In this document: positions 27,476-36,952 of the stretch, one piece after another
Layout of the letters: each line of letters begins with the position of its first letter
Position numbering within the stretch: the stretch's first letter is position 1
From: Brevundimonas sp.
GTDB taxonomy: Bacteria; Pseudomonadota; Alphaproteobacteria; Caulobacterales; Caulobacteraceae
Direction: 5' to 3'
Assembly (NCBI RefSeq): GCF_027487935.1
Contig: NZ_JAIYCP010000033.1
Coordinates: forward strand, 62,001-126,000
Length of the DNA: 64,000 nt
The notes under the pieces: model-generated
The model's input: the letters and a program-made list of their open reading frames with translations, nothing else
What the model was told of the DNA's origin: nothing
Database searches by the model: none
Position numbers and translations under genes: made by a program

Positions 27476-27740
27476 TGTCATCCCCGACGCAGCGAAGCGG
27501 AGATCGGGGACGACTGCTGCACCCCTTCTTTCCGGCCTCCCGGACAGCCCGCTTGGGCTGAGCCGGGAGCAAGGCCGCCACCGCCCAGCAAGAAAGAGCT
27601 TGTCCCTCGTTCAGCGATACGATCCCAACGGATGTGCTGTCTCCGCCCGTCTCCCGGCTCAGCCCAAGCGGGCTGTCCGGGAGAGACCAGAGAGGGCTTC
27701 TCCCGTCCCCGATCTCCGCTTCGCTGCGTCGGGGATGACA
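27476..27740. repeat. Composite inverted repeat with two nested perfect arm pairs
   Basis: Outer arms at 27476-27510 and 27706-27740 are perfect 35-bp inverted copies. Inner arms at 27537-27569 and 27651-27683 are perfect 33-bp inverted copies. The 81 bases between the inner arms are not repeated. The whole 265 bp could fold into a long cruciform or hairpin. No transposase gene is present, so it resembles a non-autonomous palindromic element. It occupies the recG to 27753 gap (336 bases), which otherwise holds no gene. Confidence 0.9.
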
Positions 27741-27752
27741 AGACGCTTGGAC

Positions 27753-28064
27753 CTATGTCGCTTGCCTCAAGGGTGCGAAGAGGCTCGGGTTGTGTCGTCG
27801 GACAGACTTGGTCGCCCGAAGGAAGTCAGCATCAGAGAAGTTTGCCGTGGCTTCCCGAAACTCTTCAACCACAGTGTCGAGGATGGGGAGACACACGGCC
27901 GGATCGGCATCTTGAGCGTTCTTCAGCGCGCCATGGGCTTCGACGACCAGGGTGGCTACGAGCAGCCAATCGTATGAATCCAGCGTCGCCGGTTGTACCA
28001 ACAACAAATGTGCTCGCTCCGCAGCCAAAGCGGCCCGATTCCGGTGACTTTCGGCCTTATCCAT
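27753..28064 (-). CDS. Hypothetical protein in a repeat islet
   Basis: 103 residues; no family recognised. Predicted helical, with DWLLVATLVVEAHGALKNA as the only hydrophobic stretch and no signal peptide. Codon use differs from the neighbours: TTG, GTA, CGA, TCA, AGT and GAT occur freely, and GC at third positions is visibly lower. An ATG at 28064 is used; a GTG 21 bases upstream would extend it. It lies 12 bases from a large inverted repeat, which suggests acquisition as part of an islet. It may be a real acquired gene or a decaying one. Confidence 0.5.
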   Translation of the reverse strand: MDKAESHRNRAALAAERAHLLLVQPATLDSYDWLLVATLVVEAHGALKNAQDADPAVCLPILDTVVEEFREATANFSDADFLRATKSVRRHNPSLFAPLRQAT

Positions 28065-28142
28065 TCGCCAGAGATGCCTTCCCACTCGCTAACGTGCAAC
28101 GACGCTTTCTGACCTTGGCGAACATCCAGCCGCACACAGCGC

Positions 28143-29249
28143 CTAGCGCGTGGTCCGTCCCCGCCAGACCGCCATCCGCGCCTGAACATCTGCTTCAATA
28201 TCACCATAAAATAGATTGTAGGGCCGTGACTTTCTGCGGTCGGCCCAGTTGCCGGTCTCGCGGAAGGACTCGGTCTTCAGCTCGGTATGGCGCAGCAGGC
28301 CGCCGCGGCACTGGGTGGCGATTTCGCGGGCCATCAGGGCCGGGCGAACACCCCATTCGAGGCCGGTGGCATTGGTCGCCCCCTGATGCAGGCGCGCCTC
28401 GACCGGGGCGGTGTCGGTCGAACCGGTCACCGGGTTGACGCACAGGGCCTCCCGGCCCGCGAGATCGACCAGCCGGCCCCGGGCGTCCCAGACCAGGGCC
28501 CGCCTCAGCCGCCGTTGCCCGGCCCCGTCATTGCCCTCGCTGACCGGCGACCAGGCGACGATACAGCCGACCTGGGCGCGGCTGGCGCAGGCCGGAACCT
28601 CGGCCGTCAAGGAATCCACGGCGGCCACGACATCCACCAGATAGACCGCCACCAGCCGGGCGCGCAGGGCCGGGTCGCGGGCCACCCGCTCGCGCACCAG
28701 ACGCTCGACCAGATCGCCCCCCTGCTCCACGCCGGCCAGCACAATGGGGCCGTCCGGATGTTGCTTGATCCAGACATCGAAGGCCGCGGCGATGTCGCGC
28801 CAGGCAAAGGCCCGCGCCTCGCGCGCATCCTCGCGTAGCGTCAGCCGGGTGTAGAGGCTGCTCTGGCGATAGCGCGGGGCGCTGATCGCACCGGCCCGCG
28901 AAAATGGGCCGGCATAGTTGGGCAGCACTACCCGCCGCAGCCAGGCGTCGGCGGCGCGATCGCCGATGGGGCCATTCCACTCGCGGCCGCCGTCAAAGGT
29001 GGTCGAATGGACGAAGAAGATCGACGCCGGGCCCGAATCCGCCCCGCGCTCATCCCACAGCGCCCAGGCCGTCGGCCGGGCATAGTCGGGGGCCGGCGGC
29101 GGCGTATAGGTCTGGAACGGCACCTGTGGGTCCAGACCGGCCCGAAGAATGTCACCCCGCCAGATCGCCAGGGCCGTGGCCAGCAGAAGCACGATGCCAA
29201 GGCCGGTCCAGCCGGCCCACTGGCGCAGGCTCATCCGGCCGGGCTTCAT
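28143..29249 (-). CDS. DUF3089 family protein (alpha/beta-hydrolase-like), membrane-anchored
   Basis: 368 residues. One N-terminal hydrophobic helix (about 12-30) leads into a DUF3089 domain with WALWDERGAD, FFVHSTTFDGGREWNGPIG, YRQSSLYTRL, FDVWIKQHPDGPIVLAGVEQ and, near the end, ATNATGLEWG and YNLFYGDIEADVQAR. The hydrolase nucleophile elbow, usually G-x-S-x-G, reads AGVEQGG, so the catalytic Ser is not in the normal place. ATG 29249 overlaps the hldD stop by four bases, putting it in the heptose operon. Activity unknown. Confidence 0.8.
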   Translation of the reverse strand: MKPGRMSLRQWAGWTGLGIVLLLATALAIWRGDILRAGLDPQVPFQTYTPPPAPDYARPTAWALWDERGADSGPASIFFVHSTTFDGGREWNGPIGDRAADAWLRRVVLPNYAGPFSRAGAISAPRYRQSSLYTRLTLREDAREARAFAWRDIAAAFDVWIKQHPDGPIVLAGVEQGGDLVERLVRERVARDPALRARLVAVYLVDVVAAVDSLTAEVPACASRAQVGCIVAWSPVSEGNDGAGQRRLRRALVWDARGRLVDLAGREALCVNPVTGSTDTAPVEARLHQGATNATGLEWGVRPALMAREIATQCRGGLLRHTELKTESFRETGNWADRRKSRPYNLFYGDIEADVQARMAVWRGRTTR

Positions 29250-30247
29250 CGATAGGGATCCGTCTTTGCGAGGAAGCTCTGCACATAACGCCGGACCCCC
29301 TCTTCCAGCGGCGTCGACTGGCCCTCGAAGCCTGCGGCCCGAAGCCGCTCCATCCTCGCCTCGGTGAAATACTGGTATTTGTCGCGGATGCTCTCCGGGG
29401 TGTCGACATAGTCGACCCGGGGCGTCTTGCCCGCAGCGGCGAAGGTCGCATGGGCGAGGTCGAGGAAGGACCGCGCCTGTCCCGAACCCGCATTGAACAC
29501 GCCGGAGACATGCGGCGCATCGAGCAGCCATTCGACGATATCGACCACATCCTCGACAAAGACGAAGTCGCGCATCTGGCCGCCGTCGGCATAGGCCGGG
29601 TTGTGCGACCGGAACAGCGTGACCGGTTCGTCGGCCGCAACCTTGGGCCAGATCTGGGCCACGACCGACTTCATTCCGCCCTTGTGGCCCTCGTTCGGGC
29701 CGTAGACGTTGAAGAATTTCAGCCCGGCCCACTGGCTCGGCGACTGGCCACGATCCGACTGCCGTGCCGCATACTGATCAAACAGCATTTTCGAATAACC
29801 ATAGGCATTTAGCGGACGAAGTGCGCTCAATGCCTCAAGGCTGTCATCGTCCTCGAACCCGGCCTCGCCGTCGCCGTAGGTCGCCGCCGATGAGGCGTAG
29901 ATCAGCCGCGCATCCCGCAGGGCGCACCAGTCCCAGATGTCCCGCGACAGGCTGAAATTGGTCCGCAGGATCAGGTCGGCGTCCGCCTCGGTGGTCGAGG
30001 AGATCGCCCCCATATGCACCACGGCCTCAATCGATTCCGCATGGCGCTCCAACTGGTCGAACAGTTCCTCCGGCTGCCAGAAGTCGGCGATCGGGTGTTT
30101 GGCGATATTCCGCCACTTGCCCAGGGACGCCTCCTCCAGCCGGTCACAGACGATTACGTCGCGCCGGTCCTCGGCACACAGACGGGCGACGATGTTGGAG
30201 CCGATGAAGCCCGCACCGCCGGTGACCACGATCATGCGCCGGCTCAT
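29246..30247 (-). CDS. hldD: ADP-L-glycero-D-manno-heptose 6-epimerase
   Basis: Last step to ADP-L,D-heptose, the donor for the LPS inner core. 333 residues of extended SDR type: VVTGGAGFIGSNIVARL NAD(P) site at residues 7-23, the HMGAISSTTEAD block, YASSAATYGDG, and YGYSKMLFDQY holding the Y-x3-K pair. The substrate loop VYGPNEGHKGGMKSV is typical. Overlaps hldE by four bases upstream and the DUF3089 gene downstream. Confidence 0.96.
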   Translation of the reverse strand: MSRRMIVVTGGAGFIGSNIVARLCAEDRRDVIVCDRLEEASLGKWRNIAKHPIADFWQPEELFDQLERHAESIEAVVHMGAISSTTEADADLILRTNFSLSRDIWDWCALRDARLIYASSAATYGDGEAGFEDDDSLEALSALRPLNAYGYSKMLFDQYAARQSDRGQSPSQWAGLKFFNVYGPNEGHKGGMKSVVAQIWPKVAADEPVTLFRSHNPAYADGGQMRDFVFVEDVVDIVEWLLDAPHVSGVFNAGSGQARSFLDLAHATFAAAGKTPRVDYVDTPESIRDKYQYFTEARMERLRAAGFEGQSTPLEEGVRRYVQSFLAKTDPYR

Positions 30248-31698
30248 GTTTCGTCCTTCATCTTCCCGATCGTCTTCGTCGTCGAATAGCCGTCCTCGAA
30301 CCTGGCCAGCCTGACCTCCCCGCCCCAGCTCTCGACCAGGTCGCCACCGACCACGGCCTCGCGGCTGTAGTCCGCCCCCTTGATCAGCACATCGGGCCGC
30401 AGCCGCTCGATCAGGGCCAGGGGCGTGGGATCGTCAAAGGCCGTCACCCGGTCCACCGACTGCAGCCCGCCGATGACCACGGCCCGGCTGTCGAGGTCGT
30501 TGATCGGCCGGCCCTCGCCCTTCAGCCGCCGTACCGAGGCGTCCGTATTCAGCGCCACCACCAGCCGGTCGCACCAGCCGCGCGCCTGGGCCAGATAGGC
30601 GACGTGGCCCCGGTGCAGGATGTCGAAACAGCCGTTGGTGAAGCCGACCCTCAGCCCCTGCCGTTTCCAGCCCTCGACCACCTGCGCCAACTCCTCCAGC
30701 GGCATGACCTTGGCGTGGGCGCCCGCGGCGTGCTGGCTCATTTCGGCGTCGATCAGCTCCGCCGGGCTGACCACAGCCGTGCCCGCCTTTCCGACCACCA
30801 CACCCGAGGCGAGGATGGCGAATTCGACGGCCGTCTCCAGCGAGGCACCAGCCCCCAGCGCCAGCCCCAGGGCCGCCAGGCCGGTGTCACCGGCCCCCGA
30901 GACGTCAAACACTTCCCGGGCGCGGCCGGGGAAATGGCGCACCGGACCGCCGCGCCGCATCAGGCTCATACCCTTGCCCGCCCGCGTGACCACCACCGCC
31001 TTGACCGTCGTGGCATCGAGCAGGGCCGCCAGCGCCGTCTCGACCTCCGCATCCGTCTCGACCGGCAGGCCCGTCGCCCCGGCCAGTTCACTGGCATTGG
31101 GCTTGATCAGATCAACCGCACCATAGCGGGCGAAGTCCCGACCCTTGGGGTCGACCACGACCGGCGCACCGGCTTTTTGCGCCGCAGCCAGAGCCTGGGC
31201 GATCACCGCATCGCTGACCACACCCTTGGCATAGTCCGACAGCAGATAGACAGAAGCCCCTGTAAAGGCGTCGCTTTCCTTGCCTAACAGGGCCGCAGCC
31301 TCATCGTCGAGCCGCAGCAGCTGCTGCCCCGCGGCCACGAAGCGCGTCTTGACGATGGTGGCGACCCCGGCGCGACGCTCGATCACATCCTCAATGCCCG
31401 GTTCGGCTGCAATCAGCTCCGCCAGCTCGTCACCGGCCGCGTCCTGACCGGCCACGGCCCCCAGCCGTGCCACGCCGCCCAGGGCCGCGACATTGCGGGC
31501 CACATTGCCGACCCCGCCCGGCATGGCCGTCATCCGGCGCGTGCGAAGGATCGGGATCGGCGCTTCCGGCGAGATCCGGCTGACCTCGCCATAGACATAG
31601 CGGTCCAGCATCAGGTCGCCGACGCAGGCGACCTTCAGCCCACGCAGCCGCTCCAGCAGCGCCTGCAGTTGTCCGAGATCGAGGGTCCGTTCAGCCAT
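30244..31698 (-). CDS. hldE: Bifunctional heptose 7-phosphate kinase / heptose 1-phosphate adenylyltransferase
   Basis: Two steps of ADP-heptose synthesis in one chain of 484 residues. The N-terminal PfkB-type kinase shows GDLMLDRYVYGEVSRISPEAP, GGVGNVARNVAALGG and the ATP/anion region DVSGAGDTGLAALGLALG with the catalytic Asp. From about residue 350 the nucleotidyltransferase domain has GFTNGCFDILHRGHVAYL, the HxGH motif (as HRGH), and LNTDASVRRLKGEGRP. Follows kdsA after 18 bases and overlaps hldD. Confidence 0.96.
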   Translation of the reverse strand: MAERTLDLGQLQALLERLRGLKVACVGDLMLDRYVYGEVSRISPEAPIPILRTRRMTAMPGGVGNVARNVAALGGVARLGAVAGQDAAGDELAELIAAEPGIEDVIERRAGVATIVKTRFVAAGQQLLRLDDEAAALLGKESDAFTGASVYLLSDYAKGVVSDAVIAQALAAAQKAGAPVVVDPKGRDFARYGAVDLIKPNASELAGATGLPVETDAEVETALAALLDATTVKAVVVTRAGKGMSLMRRGGPVRHFPGRAREVFDVSGAGDTGLAALGLALGAGASLETAVEFAILASGVVVGKAGTAVVSPAELIDAEMSQHAAGAHAKVMPLEELAQVVEGWKRQGLRVGFTNGCFDILHRGHVAYLAQARGWCDRLVVALNTDASVRRLKGEGRPINDLDSRAVVIGGLQSVDRVTAFDDPTPLALIERLRPDVLIKGADYSREAVVGGDLVESWGGEVRLARFEDGYSTTKTIGKMKDET

Positions 31699-31716
31699 CT
31701 GCTTGGCCTATCGGAT

Positions 31717-32580
31717 TCAGGCCGCTTTCGCCATCCGCGCCTTGGTCAGGTCGTCATAGGCGATCAAATCGGCTGCCAGCGCCTCGAACTGGTCAAGCGG
31801 TACCATGTTCGGCCCGTCCGACGGCGCATTGTCGGGGTCCTGGTGGGTTTCCATGAAGACGGCGTCCACGCCCACCGCCACGGCGGCGCGCGCCAGCACC
31901 GGCACAAACTCCCGCTGCCCGCCCGAGGACGTCCCCTGCCCGCCCGGCTGCTGGACCGAGTGAGTCGCGTCGAACACCACAGGGCAGCCGATCTCGCGCA
32001 GGATCGGCAGGGCCCGCATGTCCGACACCAGGGTATTGTAGCCGAAGCTGGCCCCGCGCTCGCAGGCCATGACATTCGGATTGCCCGCCCCGACCACCTT
32101 GGCGATGACGTTCTTCATGTCCCAAGGGGCCAGGAACTGGCCCTTCTTGATGTTGATCGCCTTGCCCGTCGCGGCGGCGGCCAGCAACAGGTCGGTCTGA
32201 CGGCTCAGGAAGGCCGGGATCTGCAGCACATCCACCGCCTCGGCGGCGATGCGGCAATGTTCCTCGGTGTGAACGTCGGTCAGGACCGGCAGGCCTGTAA
32301 CCTCGCGAATCTCGGCGAAGATGGGCAGGGAGCCTTCCAGACCGAAGCCGCGCGCGGCCGTCGCGGAGGTGCGGTTGGCCTTGTCGAAACTGGTCTTGTA
32401 GATGACGCCGACGTTCAGCCGCTCACCGATCTCCTTCAAGGCATGGGCCATTTCCAGCGCGTGCTGGCGGCTCTCCAGCTGGCACGGGCCGGCGATGAAG
32501 ACGATCCGCTGGCCGCCACCGATGGAGACCGGCCGCTTCAGGCCCTGCGAGATATCGATAACAGCGTTCGGCTTGGACAA
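31717..32580 (-). CDS. kdsA: 3-deoxy-8-phosphooctulonate synthase (Kdo-8-P synthase)
   Basis: Condenses arabinose 5-phosphate and phosphoenolpyruvate to Kdo 8-phosphate for the LPS inner core. 287 residues. Typical blocks: [19 protein letters not shown] (metal-site Cys position seen as GPCQLES), [54 protein letters not shown] and [13 protein letters not shown]. Probably first gene of kdsA-hldE-hldD-DUF3089, so core sugars are made from one operon. Divergent from the photolyase gene. Confidence 0.97.
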   Translation of the reverse strand: MSKPNAVIDISQGLKRPVSIGGGQRIVFIAGPCQLESRQHALEMAHALKEIGERLNVGVIYKTSFDKANRTSATAARGFGLEGSLPIFAEIREVTGLPVLTDVHTEEHCRIAAEAVDVLQIPAFLSRQTDLLLAAAATGKAINIKKGQFLAPWDMKNVIAKVVGAGNPNVMACERGASFGYNTLVSDMRALPILREIGCPVVFDATHSVQQPGGQGTSSGGQREFVPVLARAAVAVGVDAVFMETHQDPDNAPSDGPNMVPLDQFEALAADLIAYDDLTKARMAKAA

Positions 32581-32691
32581 GGCGGAATTCCCGGATTTGC
32601 GGCTTGGCTATGCGCGGTCAATGCCGCACTCATGCGGCGATCAGGTGGCGTCGGACGACGAGGTTCGCAAGCTATCACGGAGCCCGACCGC

Positions 32692-34152
32692 ATGACCACC
32701 AAGGCCGACGACTCCCCGATAATCCTTTGGTTCCGCCGGGATTTGCGACTGGCGGACAATCCGGCCCTGACCCACGCTGTCGAGACCGGCCGCCCGGTCA
32801 TCCCCGTCTACATCCTCGACCCGGGTGCAGCCGCTTCGACGGGCGGGGCGTCCCGTTGGTGGCTGGACAAGTCCCTGCGCGCTCTCGACGCCTCGCTGCG
32901 GGAACTGGGCTCGCGCTTGATCCTGCGACGTGGCGACAGCGAGGCCGAACTGCGACGACTGATTCGTGAGGCCGGGGCCAGCACCGTCTTCCTGAACCGC
33001 CGCTTCGAGCCCGAGGCCTTCGCCCGCGACGCCGACATCGCCCAAGGCCTTCAGGCCGAGGGCATCCTTTGCAAGGGCTGGAACGGCACCCTGATGGCGC
33101 GACCGGGTTCGGTGCTCAACGGCTCGGGCCAGCCCTACAAGGTTTTCACCCCCTTCCACCGGGCCCTTCTGGCGACCGCGGTCGCACCGCTCCCCACCCT
33201 CGCGCCCGATAAGCTGACGACTCCGACAGGGCTCGCTTTCGACGACATCCATAGCTGGGGGCTGCATCCTGCCCGACCGGACTGGTCCGGTGGCTTCGAC
33301 TGGACGCCGGGGGAAGCCGGGGCCGAGGCCGCCCTGGCGGCCTTTGTGTCACGGGGGCTGAAGTCCTACAGCCTCGGCCGCGACATTCCCGCCGAACCGG
33401 CCACCAGTCGCCTTTCGCCCCATCTGCATTTCGGCGAGATCAGCCCCTGGCGCGCGATCGGGGCGGCCCGGGCCGCAGCCGCCGAGGGTCGCGTCCCGGC
33501 CGCAGAGGTCGACAAATTCGTCGCCGAGATCGGCTGGCGGGAGTTCTCGGCCCATCTGCTGCACGCCTTCCCGCAGATCACCGACACGGCCTTCCGGCCC
33601 GAATATGACGCCATGCCCTGGCGTGATGACCCCGCCGGGCTCAAGGCGTGGCAGCGCGGCCGCACCGGCTATCCCGTCGTGGACGCCGGCATGCGTGAGC
33701 TCTGGACGACCGGCTTCATGCACAATCGGGTGCGGATGATCGTGGCCTCCTTCCTGGTCAAACACCTGCTGATCGACTGGCGCGAAGGCGAGCGATGGTT
33801 CCGGGATACGCTGGTCGATGCCGATCTGGCGTCGAATCTGCAGAATTGGCAGTGGGTCGCTGGATCCGGAGCCGATGCTGCCCCGTATTTCCGCATCTTC
33901 AATCCCGTCACACAGGGTCAGAAATTCGATGCAGACGGTCGCTATGTCCGCCGCTGGGTTCCGGAGCTCCGCAAATTGCCGGATCGGTGGCTTCATGCCC
34001 CGTGGACAGCGCCTGTCGGTGTGCTGGATTTCGCCGGCGTCCGGCTGGGTCGCGACTATCCACGGCCCCTGGTCGACCATACCGTGGCGCGGGAGCGGGC
34101 CCTTGAAGCCCTCAAGACCGTCGTCGGCAGCCGCGCGGCCGCAGAGGATTGA
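32692..34152 (+). CDS. phrB: Deoxyribodipyrimidine photolyase (CPD photolyase, class I)
   Basis: Light-driven repair of cyclobutane pyrimidine dimers using FAD. 486 residues from ATG 32692. The N-terminal antenna domain begins IILWFRRDLRLADNPAL; the FAD domain has the signature blocks GYPVVDAGMRELW, FMHNRVRMIVASFLVKHL, DADLASNLQNWQWVAGSG and APYFRIFNPVTQGQKFD. Long upstream frame is antisense to kdsA and not used. Cfa follows after 33 bases, so phrB and cfa are likely one transcript. Confidence 0.95.
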   Translation: MTTKADDSPIILWFRRDLRLADNPALTHAVETGRPVIPVYILDPGAAASTGGASRWWLDKSLRALDASLRELGSRLILRRGDSEAELRRLIREAGASTVFLNRRFEPEAFARDADIAQGLQAEGILCKGWNGTLMARPGSVLNGSGQPYKVFTPFHRALLATAVAPLPTLAPDKLTTPTGLAFDDIHSWGLHPARPDWSGGFDWTPGEAGAEAALAAFVSRGLKSYSLGRDIPAEPATSRLSPHLHFGEISPWRAIGAARAAAAEGRVPAAEVDKFVAEIGWREFSAHLLHAFPQITDTAFRPEYDAMPWRDDPAGLKAWQRGRTGYPVVDAGMRELWTTGFMHNRVRMIVASFLVKHLLIDWREGERWFRDTLVDADLASNLQNWQWVAGSGADAAPYFRIFNPVTQGQKFDADGRYVRRWVPELRKLPDRWLHAPWTAPVGVLDFAGVRLGRDYPRPLVDHTVARERALEALKTVVGSRAAAED

Positions 34153-34185
34153 CGGCATCGCCGGTTCGCCCGCAGGGTTCGGGAC

Positions 34186-35403
34186 ATGAGTTCTGTAACC
34201 GTTGAAAGTCCTGCCGCCGCGCGAACGCCGCCGGTGTTCGCCCTCCTGCTGCGTCTTCTGAGCGCCAACTGGACCTGGGGGCGGCTGACCCTGACCCTGC
34301 CCAATGGCGAGGTGCACCAGCTTGAAGGCCGGACGCCCGGGCCGAATGCGGTGATGAATGTGATCGACTATCGTTTCGCCCGGCGTGTGCTCGCAAATGG
34401 CGATATCGGCTATGCCGAAGGCTATATCGCCGGCGAGTGGGACAGCCCCCATCTGGCCGTGCTGCTCGAGACCCTGGCCAACAACTACGACCACATCCGC
34501 CGGCTGTTCGACGGCAATGCCGTGATGCAGGCGTTCAACTGGCTGTCTCACAAACTCAACCGCAACAGCCGGACCGGTTCGAAAAAGAACATCCACGCCC
34601 ACTACGATCTGGGCAATGGCTTCTACCGGGCCTGGCTGGATACGACGATGACCTATTCCTCGGCTCGGTTCGCCACGCCGGACCAGTCCCTTGAGGATGC
34701 CCAGACCGCCAAATATGCTGCCCTCGCCCGCCTGATCGGGCTTGAACGCGGCCACAAGGTGCTCGAGATCGGCTGTGGCTGGGGCGGGTTTGCCGACTAT
34801 GCCGCGCGGGTCGTCGGCGCCCATGTCACCGGCATCACCATCTCCCGGGAACAGCACGATCTGGCCAGCCAGCGACTGTTCAACGCCGGCCTGTCGGACA
34901 TGACGTCCATCCAGATGGTCGACTATCGCGATGTCGAGGGTCGTTTCGACCGGGTCGTCTCGATCGAGATGTTCGAGGCCGTGGGCAAGGAATACTGGTC
35001 GGCCTATTTCGAGAAGATCACCGCCGTTCTCAAGCCCGGCGGCCGGGCAGGCCTGCAGATCATCACCATCCAGGATGCCCTGTTCGAGGAGTACAACGCC
35101 CGCACGGACTTCATCCAGAAATACATCTTCCCCGGCGGCATGCTGCCGTCCGAAGGCCGGCTCCAGCCCGTGGTCGAACAGGCCGGCCTGCGCTGGGACA
35201 CGGTCGAACGGTTCGGCCAGGACTATGCCGACACGCTGAAGCTCTGGGACGAACGCTTCCAGGCGGCCTGGAGCGACATCCGGCGAATGGGCGGCTTCGA
35301 CGAGCGGTTCCGCCGCCTGTGGCGCTTCTACCTGGCCTATTGCGAGGCCGGCTTCCGCTCGGCCCGGACGGATGTGATCCAGCTGGCGCTCACACGGGCC
35401 TGA
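34186..35403 (+). CDS. cfa: Cyclopropane-fatty-acyl-phospholipid synthase
   Basis: Adds a methylene bridge from S-adenosylmethionine across phospholipid double bonds, toughening the membrane against acid, heat and oxidants. 405 residues. An N-terminal lipid-interacting domain contains RRVLANGDIGYAEGYIAGEW, followed by the methyltransferase with HYDLGNGFYRAWLDTTMTYS, VLEIGCGWGGFADYAAR (SAM motif I), VSIEMFEAVGKEYW and the KYIFPGGMLPS block. Its end overlaps the end of the convergent FeS photolyase by 14 bases. Confidence 0.96.
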   Translation: MSSVTVESPAAARTPPVFALLLRLLSANWTWGRLTLTLPNGEVHQLEGRTPGPNAVMNVIDYRFARRVLANGDIGYAEGYIAGEWDSPHLAVLLETLANNYDHIRRLFDGNAVMQAFNWLSHKLNRNSRTGSKKNIHAHYDLGNGFYRAWLDTTMTYSSARFATPDQSLEDAQTAKYAALARLIGLERGHKVLEIGCGWGGFADYAARVVGAHVTGITISREQHDLASQRLFNAGLSDMTSIQMVDYRDVEGRFDRVVSIEMFEAVGKEYWSAYFEKITAVLKPGGRAGLQIITIQDALFEEYNARTDFIQKYIFPGGMLPSEGRLQPVVEQAGLRWDTVERFGQDYADTLKLWDERFQAAWSDIRRMGGFDERFRRLWRFYLAYCEAGFRSARTDVIQLALTRA

Positions 35404-36952
35404 CGGCACCCAGCGCCTCGCGGCAGGCCTCGGCCTCATCGACCATCGCCTGTCGCCGCGCTGCGTCCCAGCCGTCCAGTGTCCGATAGGGCATGGCCAG
35501 TCGCACATTGCCGCCCAGCCGGGCCCGGTTCCGCTCCAGAAAGCCCCAGTACAGCCGGTTGAACGGGCATGCCCCCTCGCCGCTCTTCAGCTTCACGTCA
35601 TACCGGCAACCGGCGCAGTAGTTGCTCATCCGGTTGATATAGGCCCCTGAGGCGGCATAGGGCTTGGTGCCCATGATGCCGCCGTCGGCGAAGGTCGCCA
35701 TGCCCCGCGTGTTCGGCATCTCGACCCACTCATAGGCGTCGGCATAGACGGCCAGATACCAGTCATCCACGGCATCCGGATGGACACCCAGCAGCATGGC
35801 CAGATTGCCCGTGACCATCAGTCTCTGGATGTGATGGGCATAGGCATGGTCGCGCGTCGTGCGCACCGCATCCGCCACACAGGCCATGCCGGTCTCGCCG
35901 GACCAGTAGAACTCCGGAAGGCTCCGATCGGCGTCCAGGGCATTCCGCGCGCCATACTCCGGCATCTTCAGCCAGTAGATGCCGCGCACGAACTCGCGCC
36001 ACCCGAGGATCTGGCGGATGAACCCCTCCACGGCATTCAGGGGGGCCCGGCCGGCGCGATACTCCGCCTCCGCGCGCCGGCAGACCTCCAGAGGGTCGAG
36101 CAGGCCCAGATTGAGCGAGGTCGACACCAGTCCGTGCCACATCCACGGCTGGCCTGATGCCATGGCGTCCTGCCAGGTCCCGAACGACGGCAGAATATCG
36201 GCCAGAAACGCCGCCAGCGCCGCCTCCGCCTCTTCCGCCGTGGTGGGCCAGCCGAAGCCCTCAAGGGTGCCGAAATGGTCGCCGAACAGCCGGTCGACAT
36301 CCGCCATCGCCTCCCGCGTCATCGCATCGGGGGTCGTCCGCAATCGCGGCGGCGGCGTGACCCCTCGCGGCAGGCCGGCGCGATTGTCCTTGTCGAAATT
36401 CCACTGTCCGCCGACCGGCTCCTTGCCGTCCATCAGCAGCCCGGTCTCGCGCCGCATCTCGCGATAGAAGAACTCCATGGTCAGCGTCTTCTTGTCGACG
36501 GCCCAGCGCCTGAACCGGTCCAGCGAACAGATGAACCGGTCATCCGGGCGTGTTTCGACCGGAATACTGGTCGAATTGGCGAAGGCGGACAGGGCCTCGG
36601 CCAGCCGCCACTCGCCGCATTCCGTCATCACCACGCCGCTGAATGTCTGCGATGACAGGGCCCGCTCCAACTCCCCCGCGATCGCGCCCGTATTCCCCGG
36701 CTCATCGATCCGCACATAGCGGACCGCCACGCCCCGCCTCTCCAGCCGCGCTGCAAACCGGCGCATGGCCGCGAAGATCAGGGCGATCTTCTGCTTGTGG
36801 TGCTTCACATAGGTGGCCTCGTCCCACACCTCGGCCATCAGCACGACGTCGGTCGAGGCATCGAGACCCCGCAGGGCCGACAGCCCGTCGGACAGCTGGT
36901 CACCCAGCACCAGTCTCAGGCTTCCTCCGCCCGGTATGCTAGATTGAACCAT
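35390..36952 (-). CDS. Iron-sulfur cryptochrome/photolyase (FeS-BCP, (6-4) photolyase type)
   Basis: 520 residues of the bacterial class that repairs (6-4) photoproducts with FAD and a [4Fe-4S] cluster. Four cysteines at 358, 446, 449 and 462 have exactly the spacing I recall for the Agrobacterium PhrB cluster ligands. Other marks: LVLGDQLSDG at the start, HAYAHHIQRLMVTGN, and YAYEWVEMPNTRGM-like text as DAYEWVEMPNTRGM. ATG 36952 overlaps the divergent sseA start by two bases; a CTG at residue 12, with GGAGGA just upstream, would give the canonical MRLVLGDQL and is an open alternative. Confidence 0.9.
   Translation of the reverse strand: MVQSSIPGGGSLRLVLGDQLSDGLSALRGLDASTDVVLMAEVWDEATYVKHHKQKIALIFAAMRRFAARLERRGVAVRYVRIDEPGNTGAIAGELERALSSQTFSGVVMTECGEWRLAEALSAFANSTSIPVETRPDDRFICSLDRFRRWAVDKKTLTMEFFYREMRRETGLLMDGKEPVGGQWNFDKDNRAGLPRGVTPPPRLRTTPDAMTREAMADVDRLFGDHFGTLEGFGWPTTAEEAEAALAAFLADILPSFGTWQDAMASGQPWMWHGLVSTSLNLGLLDPLEVCRRAEAEYRAGRAPLNAVEGFIRQILGWREFVRGIYWLKMPEYGARNALDADRSLPEFYWSGETGMACVADAVRTTRDHAYAHHIQRLMVTGNLAMLLGVHPDAVDDWYLAVYADAYEWVEMPNTRGMATFADGGIMGTKPYAASGAYINRMSNYCAGCRYDVKLKSGEGACPFNRLYWGFLERNRARLGGNVRLAMPYRTLDGWDAARRQAMVDEAEACREALGAVRPV

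Noticed and set aside
27476..27740. CRISPR array.
   Set aside because: Only two arm pairs in inverted orientation, no regular spacers.
33349..35508. Minus-strand frame of 719 codons across cfa and the end of phrB.
   Set aside because: Covers two confident genes on the other strand and has no family resemblance.
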